Positions 1 to 5,245 of a stretch of 5,245 nucleotides of DNA are shown here, piece by piece. The notes under the pieces were generated by a model. It worked only from the letters and a program-made list of their open reading frames with translations. It made no database searches and was not told where the DNA came from. This DNA comes from an uncultured archaeon (GTDB taxonomy: Archaea; Thermoproteota; Nitrososphaeria; Nitrososphaerales; CALBXV01). Position 1 is the stretch's first letter; each line of letters opens with the position of its first letter. Both the position numbers and the translations under genes were made by a program. The DNA lies in assembly GCA_937890045.1 (NCBI GenBank), contig CALBXV010000061.1, forward strand, positions 1 to 5,245, in the 5' to 3' direction.

Positions 1-82
1 CTAAAAAATCAACTAAGGATTGAATGCAATACCCTATATATCTTTCTTCATTGCGATTTCTAATTATAACTGAATATTTCAT
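1..82 (-). CDS. Family 2 glycosyltransferase, N-terminal fragment (3' end beyond window)
   Basis: Only the first 27 codons are present; the frame runs open off the left edge. The peptide starts MKYSVIIRNRNEERYIGYCI. This is the first beta strand and nucleotide-binding loop typical of GT-A fold family 2 glycosyltransferases: a hydrophobic SVII strand, then R-N-R-N-E-E, then a helix with an aromatic/Ile-rich face. Such enzymes transfer a sugar from a nucleotide-sugar to an acceptor in the cytoplasm. The ATG overlaps the TAA of the upstream methyltransferase by one base (TAATG), and a GAAGGG element sits 4 bases upstream, so the start is well supported. The DXD motif and acceptor domain lie outside the window, so donor and acceptor cannot be judged. 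The family call rests on a short segment, but the motif is characteristic. Confidence 0.75.
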   Translation of the reverse strand, partial: MKYSVIIRNRNEERYIGYCIQSLVDFL

Positions 83-741
83 TAAACCCTTCTTAAAACA
101 ATTAATCCATCATTGTGTACATAAGAATTAGAATCATCATAATTCTTATATTCAATTTGAAACATATTATTAATATCCTCACTATTTAAATAGTCAATTA
201 ATCCATCAAAACCATCACAAATATTTGCTCCATATATCTGCTCAGAAGTTAAAAATGCCTGAGTTATTACAACCTTTCCATTAGATTTTAATAACGAGAA
301 ACAATTCTCAAATACATTAGAAATTGAATCCATTACATACCACAATAACTGACTTAATATAACCAAATCAAATTTCTTTTCAACTATAAAATTTTCACTT
401 TTAATATCACCCTGTTTAAATGTAACATTTGGAAAATTATCTGTTGCTCTCGATATTGCCACTTCACTTACATCTATTCCCAATACATCACAATTTAAAG
501 AACTTTGTATATTCTCTGTAACATAACCTAATCCACATCCAACTTCAAGAATAGTCTTGGGATTTATATTTTTAAGTTGAGTTATTAATCTATCTCTACT
601 AAATTTATAATAATGTTTTATTGGTTCTTCTGTTTGGCAAGATTGATACCAAGGGTCATCTATATTCTTATACATTGAATTAAAATCACCAATAAATTCT
701 AACCCGCCATTTTTTTCTTTAAATACGAAATCGTTATTCAT
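82..741 (-). CDS. Class I SAM-dependent methyltransferase
   Basis: A 219-residue cytoplasmic protein with the class I (Rossmann) SAM-methyltransferase layout. Motif I is ILEVGCGLGY at residues 64-73, which binds SAM. The acidic end of strand 2 is GIDVS at 88-92 (D90 should contact the ribose hydroxyls). Residues F108 to I113 (FKQGDI) fit motif II, and FDLVILSQ at 124-131 fits strand 4. The N-terminal 60 residues (E15 to R51, including GDFNSMYKNIDDPW) form a helical cap of a type often seen on methyltransferases of polysaccharide clusters. An O- or N-methyl transfer to a sugar or sugar nucleotide is the likely role, but the substrate is not visible. The ATG overlaps the end of the aminotransferase gene by 8 nt, indicating translational coupling. 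No good Shine-Dalgarno sequence precedes it. There are no membrane segments or signal peptide. Confidence 0.88.
   Translation of the reverse strand: MNNDFVFKEKNGGLEFIGDFNSMYKNIDDPWYQSCQTEEPIKHYYKFSRDRLITQLKNINPKTILEVGCGLGYVTENIQSSLNCDVLGIDVSEVAISRATDNFPNVTFKQGDIKSENFIVEKKFDLVILSQLLWYVMDSISNVFENCFSLLKSNGKVVITQAFLTSEQIYGANICDGFDGLIDYLNSEDINNMFQIEYKNYDDSNSYVHNDGLIVLRRV
87..92 (-). promoter_or_regulatory. Ribosome binding site of the GT2 gene
   Basis: On the minus strand this reads GAAGGG and ends 4 bases before the ATG at 82-80. It lies within the last codons of the preceding methyltransferase gene and supports the TAATG coupled start. Confidence 0.5.
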
Positions 742-1759
742 ATTCTAAACTCACGTTGAAAATTATATCTTCAATTTCTTTATTATTAATTACACTAAAA
801 ACTAAATTTACATCATCTACTAATCCAACAACTACTTTTTGATTATATAAATTATCATATGCCTCTTTAACCAATTCTTTATCCTCTGAATACAATCTTA
901 GAACATAACCTTTAGAATCATATACTTTAAATCTTGGACTCTTAGATAATTCTCTAATCCATCTTTTTTTAGTATCTAAAATATTCTTCTTTAACTCATT
1001 AATATAATCTTGATGGTCAATAATAAACTCTATTGTTTTACAAGCAAAATAATCTAATTCATATGATTCTCTTGACGATTCAATTCTTTTTTTCAATTCT
1101 TTATTAGTAACTAACCATCCAGATTTTATTGATGGGAATGTCATTTTAGAAAAACTTGATGATATAATTAAATTATTATGATTATTCAAATTGGGTAAGT
1201 AACTATCTATTCCCCACCCTACATAAACTTCGTCAAGAAAAACTTTGACTCCAAAAGAGTTACAATATGTTATAATAGTATCCAATTCTTGATGTGTAAA
1301 ATGACTTGATAAATGTAATTTAGGATTATCTAAAAATAAAACTTTTATATTAGGAACTACTTCTTTAATTTGTTCTACAGTAATTTTATAATCTGGTCCT
1401 TTTCCTTGAATTTTTATAACATCAATACCATAAACTTCTGCATAAACATGATACATCGCACAAGTCGGTGTTAGTATTCCAACTGAATCTCCTTTATCAA
1501 CTAATGTTTCGAATACTTGTTTAAAAGCACCTTCTACTCCTCTTGTAATTAATAACTTCTCTTCTGAAACATTTAAATAATTACTTAATTTCTCATATGG
1601 TTTCCACATATCTGAATATTGATGTAAATCTTCTTGTTTAAAATAACTCAAAAGAGATTCGTAAATATGTTCTGGATGTTCATCCATTATCATATTTCTA
1701 CCAAGATATGTATAACCATCCTTAAATTTTAATCTCTTACGTTCTATAGTTTTTACCAT
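734..1759 (-). CDS. HisC-like PLP-dependent aminotransferase (fold type I, class I/II)
   Basis: A 341-residue protein of the histidinol-phosphate aminotransferase/CobD type, close to the usual 340-360 residues. Visible hallmarks are PTCAMY at 98-103 (counterpart of PTYxxY), DNP at 144-146 with N145 placed to hold the PLP ring hydroxyl, LDEVY at 175-179 with D176 for the pyridine nitrogen, and SFSK at 202-205 with K205 as the PLP Schiff-base lysine. The usual arginine before the following glycine is replaced by K212. The C-terminal carboxylate-binding arginine expected near the end (LRI/T in HisC) appears absent; the aligned stretch reads NLVFSV. The substrate may therefore be unusual, such as an amino sugar or a non-carboxylated amine, or the reaction may not be a standard transamination. 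It is unlike the DegT/DnrJ sugar aminotransferases. The ATG overlaps the radical SAM gene by 7 nt, with GGGGAGAG at 1772-1779 somewhat far upstream. Confidence 0.87.
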   Translation of the reverse strand: MVKTIERKRLKFKDGYTYLGRNMIMDEHPEHIYESLLSYFKQEDLHQYSDMWKPYEKLSNYLNVSEEKLLITRGVEGAFKQVFETLVDKGDSVGILTPTCAMYHVYAEVYGIDVIKIQGKGPDYKITVEQIKEVVPNIKVLFLDNPKLHLSSHFTHQELDTIITYCNSFGVKVFLDEVYVGWGIDSYLPNLNNHNNLIISSSFSKMTFPSIKSGWLVTNKELKKRIESSRESYELDYFACKTIEFIIDHQDYINELKKNILDTKKRWIRELSKSPRFKVYDSKGYVLRLYSEDKELVKEAYDNLYNQKVVVGLVDDVNLVFSVINNKEIEDIIFNVSLEYE

Positions 1760-2595
1760 AACTTTGAATGACTCTCCCCAAAAACCATTCCATTTACATT
1801 ACAATTTGAACAAGGAGATTTAGTTCTATCTCCATTTTTTAATTTTTTTCTATAATCCATCAATTGTTTATCAACCCAAATGTCGAAAAGTGGTTTATCT
1901 TTTACATTACCAAATTTTACAGTTCTATTGTACATATCTTGACAACATAGTAAAACATCACCATTCCAATCTATGTATGTTGCATAATGTGGATAATAAC
2001 AAGGCCTTTCATGTGGTGATAATAATTTATCTCCCATACTTCCAGCCCTATTTGTATATATTAATCCATAATCCTCATCTTCTTCATACCATCTATCTCG
2101 TAATGTATATAAATCTTCATCAATCCCACACTCATCAAATAAATTATTAAAATATTCTATTTGTTCTGGTCCATCATACATACTAACCACTAACTGTTTA
2201 AGTCCAGATGAGTATAAATCACTAATAAGTTTTGGTTTCAAAAAATCTCCATTAGTAACAATTTCAGTATGAATATTTTTATCACCTAACTTCTTAACTA
2301 TATCAGATAAATATTTAGTTAGAGTTGCTTCACCAGTTCCACTTATATTTACAATTCCATTGAATTCAACACTTTCAAGTTGAACAGATATCAATTCTAC
2401 CAACTCTAAATCCATATGTAAATTTTGATTTGGATATGTTTTAGGATCAACTCTTGGACAAAATACACAAGTTCTATTACACAATTCATTTACATTTAAC
2501 TCTACAAAACTAAATAAAGGAAATCCATTATAAATTTTAACATCATTTATTTTTGGTATTTTCCTTTTGATATTCTGTTTTATTGAATTACGCAT
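1753..2595 (-). CDS. Radical SAM protein with C-terminal SPASM-like cysteine domain
   Basis: A 280-residue radical SAM enzyme. The [4Fe-4S]/SAM site is C39-x3-C43-x2-C46 (LCNRTCVFCP), after the strand FPLFSFVELNV at 25-35. A glycine-rich GTGEATL segment matches the GGEP-type SAM-binding motif, and the segment VVSMYDGPEQIEYF follows in the barrel. The C-terminal part has C199, C217/C218, C262 and C265 (PCYYPHY, LLCCQD, SPCSNC), a SPASM/twitch-like pattern expected to bind an auxiliary iron-sulfur cluster. The IDWNGDVLLC and FGNV...IW spacing is typical of SPASM domains. Related proteins recur in surface-polysaccharide clusters of diverse bacteria, where the reaction is generally unknown. By analogy it could dehydrogenate, epimerise or rearrange a sugar or a modified residue. 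The ATG overlaps the cupin stop by one base (TAATG). No B12-binding domain is present. Confidence 0.9.
   Translation of the reverse strand: MRNSIKQNIKRKIPKINDVKIYNGFPLFSFVELNVNELCNRTCVFCPRVDPKTYPNQNLHMDLELVELISVQLESVEFNGIVNISGTGEATLTKYLSDIVKKLGDKNIHTEIVTNGDFLKPKLISDLYSSGLKQLVVSMYDGPEQIEYFNNLFDECGIDEDLYTLRDRWYEEDEDYGLIYTNRAGSMGDKLLSPHERPCYYPHYATYIDWNGDVLLCCQDMYNRTVKFGNVKDKPLFDIWVDKQLMDYRKKLKNGDRTKSPCSNCNVNGMVFGESHSKLW
1772..1779 (-). promoter_or_regulatory. Possible ribosome binding site of the aminotransferase gene
   Basis: The minus strand reads GGGGAGAG inside the last codons of the radical SAM gene (encoding G-E-S). Its GGAG core lies 14 nt from the ATG at 1759, longer than ideal, so coupling through the 7-nt gene overlap may matter more. 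Confidence 0.35.
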
Positions 2596-2948
2596 TATTT
2601 TTTTGGAAATCCACCTATAGTTTCTCTGTCTATATCCATATGATTTAACTCTACCCAGTAAATTTCATAACATATAGTATCTTCTAATGCCTCAAATTCA
2701 TGATATTTACCAGGTTTAACTATACTCAAATCACCAATAGATGCTATAGTTTCATCAACTAAATCATACTCTGTTTCAAATATCCTAATTTTTAATTTTC
2801 CTTTTTCAATAAAAAATGCATTAATCTTATGAATATGTTTATGTTTAGAACAAAATCCACCTTTATTTACTTCAATCCTATGCAGTTCAAAATTATTGTT
2901 TGCAAATATCTCTTGAGTTTTACCCCAAACTTTTCCTTGTATGTTCAT
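2595..2948 (-). CDS. Small single-domain cupin protein
   Basis: A 117-residue protein that is essentially one cupin barrel. Cupin motif 1 is seen as G31...H36-x-H38-x-H40...E48-x-G50, and motif 2 as G72-D...P79-G80-x2-H83. H36, H38 (or H40), E48 and H83 are the expected metal ligands. Small cupins of this type resemble the C-terminal domain of type II mannose-6-phosphate isomerases and are frequent in nonulosonate and other surface-sugar clusters. They may act as isomerases, epimerases or dioxygenases, or may only bind sugar. The sequence does not decide between these. The ATG overlaps the GT29-like gene stop in an ATGA junction, and its own stop overlaps the radical SAM start in TAATG, so it is tightly coupled on both sides. 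No signal peptide is present. Confidence 0.85.
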   Translation of the reverse strand: MNIQGKVWGKTQEIFANNNFELHRIEVNKGGFCSKHKHIHKINAFFIEKGKLKIRIFETEYDLVDETIASIGDLSIVKPGKYHEFEALEDTICYEIYWVELNHMDIDRETIGGFPKK

Positions 2949-3742
2949 ATGACTATAACCGATCCTACAGGATGTGATAAGTTCATTTTTCCTAACTCAT
3001 CTTTATTTAAAATTTTTATAGGTTCAGTGGAAATACCATCCCAGTTCTTCCTTATAAAGCGCTTATTTTCATCTTCAGGAAATCCTTTTGTAACCAATTC
3101 ATTTAAAAGTTTTCGTTTTTTACTACCATTATCTTCACTTGCAAATGCAGACGTTTGAGGCTTCGAAAACTCCAAATTACTTTTTCCAGACCAATATTCA
3201 TCTTCAGGATGTTTCCCCCCTTCATCAAGTTCTTTTCTCCTATAATATCCTTCTACCAAATGGTCTTTGTGTTCAGTATAAAATGTAAAACCATGTACAG
3301 TAATATCCGTATAAAATTTTAAACTTGTTAATATAGTTAATAAACCCGTATCTACTTCATGTTCTATTTCAAACTTTCTCAAATAATTTCCAAAATAATT
3401 TTTATAATTACTTGGAGCTTTATACATTATATGTTCCTTCACTTTAGGAAAATCTTTAGGTAATTTCGGATTTACTTTTGAAGTCCTTTTCCATAAATAT
3501 TTTATTTCTGTATAATTCTCTGGTATAAATTTTTCCATCTTGCGAAACCTTTCTGAGCCATGAGTTGTCGCCCAAATATCAATTTTATTACCAATAAACT
3601 TTTCAAACCCTTTAGTAACACATCTATTAAGCCTAATTACTACATCATAAGAATCTATTAGTTCTCCATATTTATGCAATAAAATAGATGAACTATTACC
3701 TATAATTATAACTCTTGATGTTGTATCTAATTTCTTTGGCAT
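2945..3742 (-). CDS. GT29 sialyltransferase-like glycosyltransferase
   Basis: A 265-residue protein carrying the two main sialyl motifs of family GT29. The L motif covers residues 10-57: VIIIGNSSS at 11-19, then YGELIDSYDVVIRLNR at 25-40, then KGFEKFIGNKIDIW at 44-57. The S motif covers 130-152: DTGLLTILTSL, then DITVHGF. H178 and E182 (HPEDE) could serve as the VS motif, including the catalytic base. GT29 enzymes transfer an ulosonic acid (sialic acid; in plant relatives Kdo or related acids have been implicated) from its CMP derivative. Unlike animal enzymes it has no N-terminal membrane anchor and lacks the cysteines that link the L and S motifs, so it is probably cytosolic. Its ATG directly follows the TAA of the upstream gene (TAAATG), with GAGG 11 nt upstream. 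Acceptor and true donor are unknown. Confidence 0.85.
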   Translation of the reverse strand: MPKKLDTTSRVIIIGNSSSILLHKYGELIDSYDVVIRLNRCVTKGFEKFIGNKIDIWATTHGSERFRKMEKFIPENYTEIKYLWKRTSKVNPKLPKDFPKVKEHIMYKAPSNYKNYFGNYLRKFEIEHEVDTGLLTILTSLKFYTDITVHGFTFYTEHKDHLVEGYYRRKELDEGGKHPEDEYWSGKSNLEFSKPQTSAFASEDNGSKKRKLLNELVTKGFPEDENKRFIRKNWDGISTEPIKILNKDELGKMNLSHPVGSVIVI

Positions 3743-4405
3743 TTAATCATCAACCTCATTTCCTATATTCTCTAAGACTATCATTGTGTGTGTTTGTTCT
3801 ATTTTTTTACAAATATTTCTTGATATTAATTCATCAACATATTTTTTTACTCCATATTTCTTATAACTACCATCTTTTGTTATTTCAAAATAATCATGCA
3901 ATACAATATATTTTGTTGAAGGTCTTAACACTTTTTCTACATCATTTTTTACTCCATCGTATGTATGATCCCCATCAATAAAAACCACATCATAATCTTC
4001 CTTTAACTCTAATTTTTTACTATCTACATTAAGTAAAGTTAATTTTTTATCTTGTTGAGCTTCATTAAGATAATTAACTACTTTTTTATACTCATCACTT
4101 GTATATGCCTTTTTCAATTCTTTATACCTATGAGGGACCTCTTTTTCATCTTCATAAATTTTAATATGATTTTTTAAATCTACACTTAATACAGGTATAT
4201 TTTCAGGAGAACTAGCTACAATAAAATATGTTGATCCTCCAAAAAATCTACCTATTTCTAATATTCCCTTTGTGGCCTTTTTACAATATTTATTAAGTAA
4301 TTGAGCTTCTCCATAAGTCATACGAATTATATAAGAATCAGTAGGTAAATAATAATCTTTTATTTTAAAATCTTCACCAGACCATAAAAAATCTAAATCT
4401 TTCAA
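3743..4405 (-). CDS. Methyltransf_24-type class I SAM methyltransferase (cephalosporin hydroxylase/TylF-like)
   Basis: A 220-residue protein. SAM-binding motif I is ILEIGRFFGGST at 48-59, strand 2 ends in SVDL at 74-77 (D76), and the family signature VVFIDGDHTYDGVKNDV lies at 140-156, followed by VLHDY at 168-172. The DGDH and HDY acidic/histidine pairs recall the metal-dependent sugar O-methyltransferases of the TylF/MycE group and the cephalosporin hydroxylase-like family, so sugar O-methylation is plausible. The start is TTG: a GGGAG sits 9 nt upstream, the in-frame codon two before it is a stop (TAG at 4411-4409), and the next in-frame ATG is residue 29, which is too late. It lies 34 nt after the DAHP-synthase-like gene and abuts the GT29-like gene with no gap. 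No membrane segments are seen. The substrate is inferred from context only. Confidence 0.85.
   Translation of the reverse strand: MKDLDFLWSGEDFKIKDYYLPTDSYIIRMTYGEAQLLNKYCKKATKGILEIGRFFGGSTYFIVASSPENIPVLSVDLKNHIKIYEDEKEVPHRYKELKKAYTSDEYKKVVNYLNEAQQDKKLTLLNVDSKKLELKEDYDVVFIDGDHTYDGVKNDVEKVLRPSTKYIVLHDYFEITKDGSYKKYGVKKYVDELISRNICKKIEQTHTMIVLENIGNEVDD
3754..3757 (-). promoter_or_regulatory. Ribosome binding site of the GT29-like gene
   Basis: The minus strand reads GAGG (in ATGAGGT), 11 nt before the ATG at 3742-3740, inside the end of the preceding methyltransferase gene. Confidence 0.4.
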
Positions 4406-4414
4406 ATTCTAACT

Positions 4415-4419
4415 CTCCC
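4415..4419 (-). promoter_or_regulatory. Ribosome binding site deciding a TTG start
   Basis: The minus strand reads GGGAG within AGTGGGAGAGTT, 9 nt before the TTG at 4405-4403. It is the best Shine-Dalgarno match in the window and the main support for the TTG start of the Methyltransf_24-type gene. It lies in the only true intergenic gap (4406-4439), where I see no hairpin, promoter or terminator. Confidence 0.6.
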
Positions 4420-4439
4420 ACTTTGTTTATCCTTATTAT

Positions 4440-5245
4440 TCACCCGATACTATCCACAATTTCTGTTAAAGTTTCTAATGTAATTGCTTGATCGGCATCA
4501 CTAATAGACTTTGGTGGATTAGGATGTGATTCGATTATCAATCCATCTGCTCCAGCTGCCATAGCAGCCAATGATATTGCTGGAACAAAGTTTCTATATC
4601 CTGTACTATGACTTGGGTCATAAATAATCGGTATATCACATAACTCTTTTAATGCAGGTATCATCATTATATCTGGCGCCCATCTTATTGACGGAAATAC
4701 GTGACGATAAGATGGTGCCCCTACTACACCTCTTAAACATATTGCAACCTTTTCATTACCACCTACTAATATTCTCTCTACTGCTCCAAGTATCTCATCT
4801 ATCGTTCCCCACGTTCCACGTTTTAATAGAATGGGAATATCTAACTCACCTAAAGCATCTAACAATGTATAGTTCTGAAAGTTACGAGTTCCAACTTGAA
4901 CTATATCAATACAATCCATACTAAATTCATTAATTTGTTTAGCATCCATAATCTCTGAAACTATAGGTAATCCACTTTCTATCCTCGCCATTCTTAAAAA
5001 TAGTAAACCTTCTTCTCTTAATCCTTCTTTCCAACCATTATTACCTACTTCTTCTGTTATTGGATATGTACACGGTTTATATGCTCCACCTCGTAATGCA
5101 TTAACACCAGCGTCTTTCATCTTTACTGCCCAATCTACAATCATTTCTTCCGATTCTACTGAACAAGGTCCTGAAATTATATATGGATTTTCATCAAACT
5201 TCCATCTATCTGGTTGTAATGAAATATCCAATTTTTTTGCGTCTA
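4440..5245 (-). CDS. DAHP synthase-family (class I aldolase) enzyme, 5' end beyond window
   Basis: A TIM-barrel enzyme of the DAHP/KDO8P synthase family, which condenses phosphoenolpyruvate with an aldose to give a 3-deoxy-2-ulosonate. Numbering is from a TTG at 5231. Seen: IISGPCSVE with metal ligand C23, LRGGAYKP at 46-53, GTRN at 114-117, ILLKRG at 134-139, CLRG at 165-168, DPSHSTG at 205-211 with H208, IIESHP with E234, and SDADQ with D245. The four metal ligands are intact. No chorismate mutase or ACT domain is attached. The usual KPRT is K-P-C-T here (C54), losing the arginine that binds the acceptor phosphate, so an acceptor other than erythrose 4-phosphate is possible. The frame stays open upstream (D-A-K-K before the TTG) with no Shine-Dalgarno, so the true start is probably off the edge. 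Alternative: an ordinary shikimate-pathway isozyme (aroF/aroG-like). Confidence 0.88.
   Translation of the reverse strand, partial: DAKKLDISLQPDRWKFDENPYIISGPCSVESEEMIVDWAVKMKDAGVNALRGGAYKPCTYPITEEVGNNGWKEGLREEGLLFLRMARIESGLPIVSEIMDAKQINEFSMDCIDIVQVGTRNFQNYTLLDALGELDIPILLKRGTWGTIDEILGAVERILVGGNEKVAICLRGVVGAPSYRHVFPSIRWAPDIMMIPALKELCDIPIIYDPSHSTGYRNFVPAISLAAMAAGADGLIIESHPNPPKSISDADQAITLETLTEIVDSIG

Noticed and set aside
734..1759. Calling the aminotransferase hisC (histidine biosynthesis)
   Set aside because: No other his gene is nearby and the substrate-binding arginines appear altered, so a housekeeping role is not supported.
1890..2150. Plus-strand open frame of 86 codons
   Set aside because: It lies wholly inside the radical SAM gene on the other strand, and its product (rich in His, Tyr, Leu, Ile) has no recognisable domain; it is an antisense shadow.
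2829..3158. Plus-strand open frame of 109 codons across the cupin/GT29 junction
   Set aside because: It is antisense to two well-supported genes, its product shows no motif, and its composition mirrors the complement of AT-rich coding.
3715..3981. Plus-strand open frame with a hydrophobic, membrane-like product
   Set aside because: It is opposite the Methyltransf_24-type gene; the Leu/Phe/His-rich peptide is what the complement of Lys/Asn/Glu-rich codons gives.
4406..4439. Terminator or promoter in the 34-nt gap
   Set aside because: I find no inverted repeat with a T-run and no convincing -35/-10 pair; only the GGGAG ribosome binding site stands out.
4652..4924. Plus-strand open frame of 90 codons
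   Set aside because: It is inside the DAHP-synthase-like gene on the other strand, with no motif.
5229..5231. TTG as the true start of the DAHP-synthase-like gene
   Set aside because: The frame is open to the window edge, no Shine-Dalgarno precedes the TTG (only GACGCAAAAAAA), and upstream codons D-A-K-K read as normal protein, so a start outside the window is more likely.
1..5245. Mobile element, CRISPR array or tRNA
   Set aside because: No transposase or integrase motifs, regularly spaced repeats, terminal inverted repeats or cloverleaf sequences were seen; the window is almost fully occupied by the eight genes.

Overview
All coding in this window lies on the minus strand, so transcription runs from position 5245 down to position 1. 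Eight genes can be supported: six complete and two cut by the window edges. In transcription order they are a DAHP-synthase-family aldolase (5' end missing), a Methyltransf_24-type SAM methyltransferase, a GT29 sialyltransferase-like glycosyltransferase, a single-domain cupin, a radical SAM/SPASM protein, a HisC-like PLP aminotransferase, a second class I SAM methyltransferase, and the first 27 codons of a family 2 glycosyltransferase. The only gap is 34 nt, between the first two genes. All later junctions abut or overlap by 1 to 8 nt (TAAATG, ATGA, TAATG and similar), which points to one translationally coupled operon. I see no promoter, terminator, RNA gene, repeat, CRISPR array or mobile element.

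The organism is AT-rich: hand counts give roughly 26% GC over most of the operon and nearer 36% in the DAHP-synthase-like gene. It uses a standard prokaryotic code, with TGA as a stop, at least one TTG start with a Shine-Dalgarno-like GGGAG, and many AGA and ATA codons. A low-GC bacterium fits best, but an AT-rich archaeon or a large phage with a glycan cassette cannot be excluded. The window has no taxonomic marker gene.

The mix of glycosyltransferases, sugar-type methyltransferases, cupin, aminotransferase and polysaccharide-cluster radical SAM protein is typical of an accessory surface-glycan locus (capsule, O-antigen, S-layer or flagellin glycan). The most interesting feature is the pairing of a DAHP-synthase-fold enzyme with a GT29-type transferase. 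The aldolase keeps its metal ligands but has lost the arginine of the KPRT motif that binds the phosphate of erythrose 4-phosphate. GT29 enzymes use CMP-activated ulosonic acids. A testable reading is that the operon makes an unusual 3-deoxy-2-ulosonic acid, decorates it (amination, methylation, radical chemistry) and transfers it to a surface glycan. No CMP-sugar synthetase is in the window, so this remains inference.
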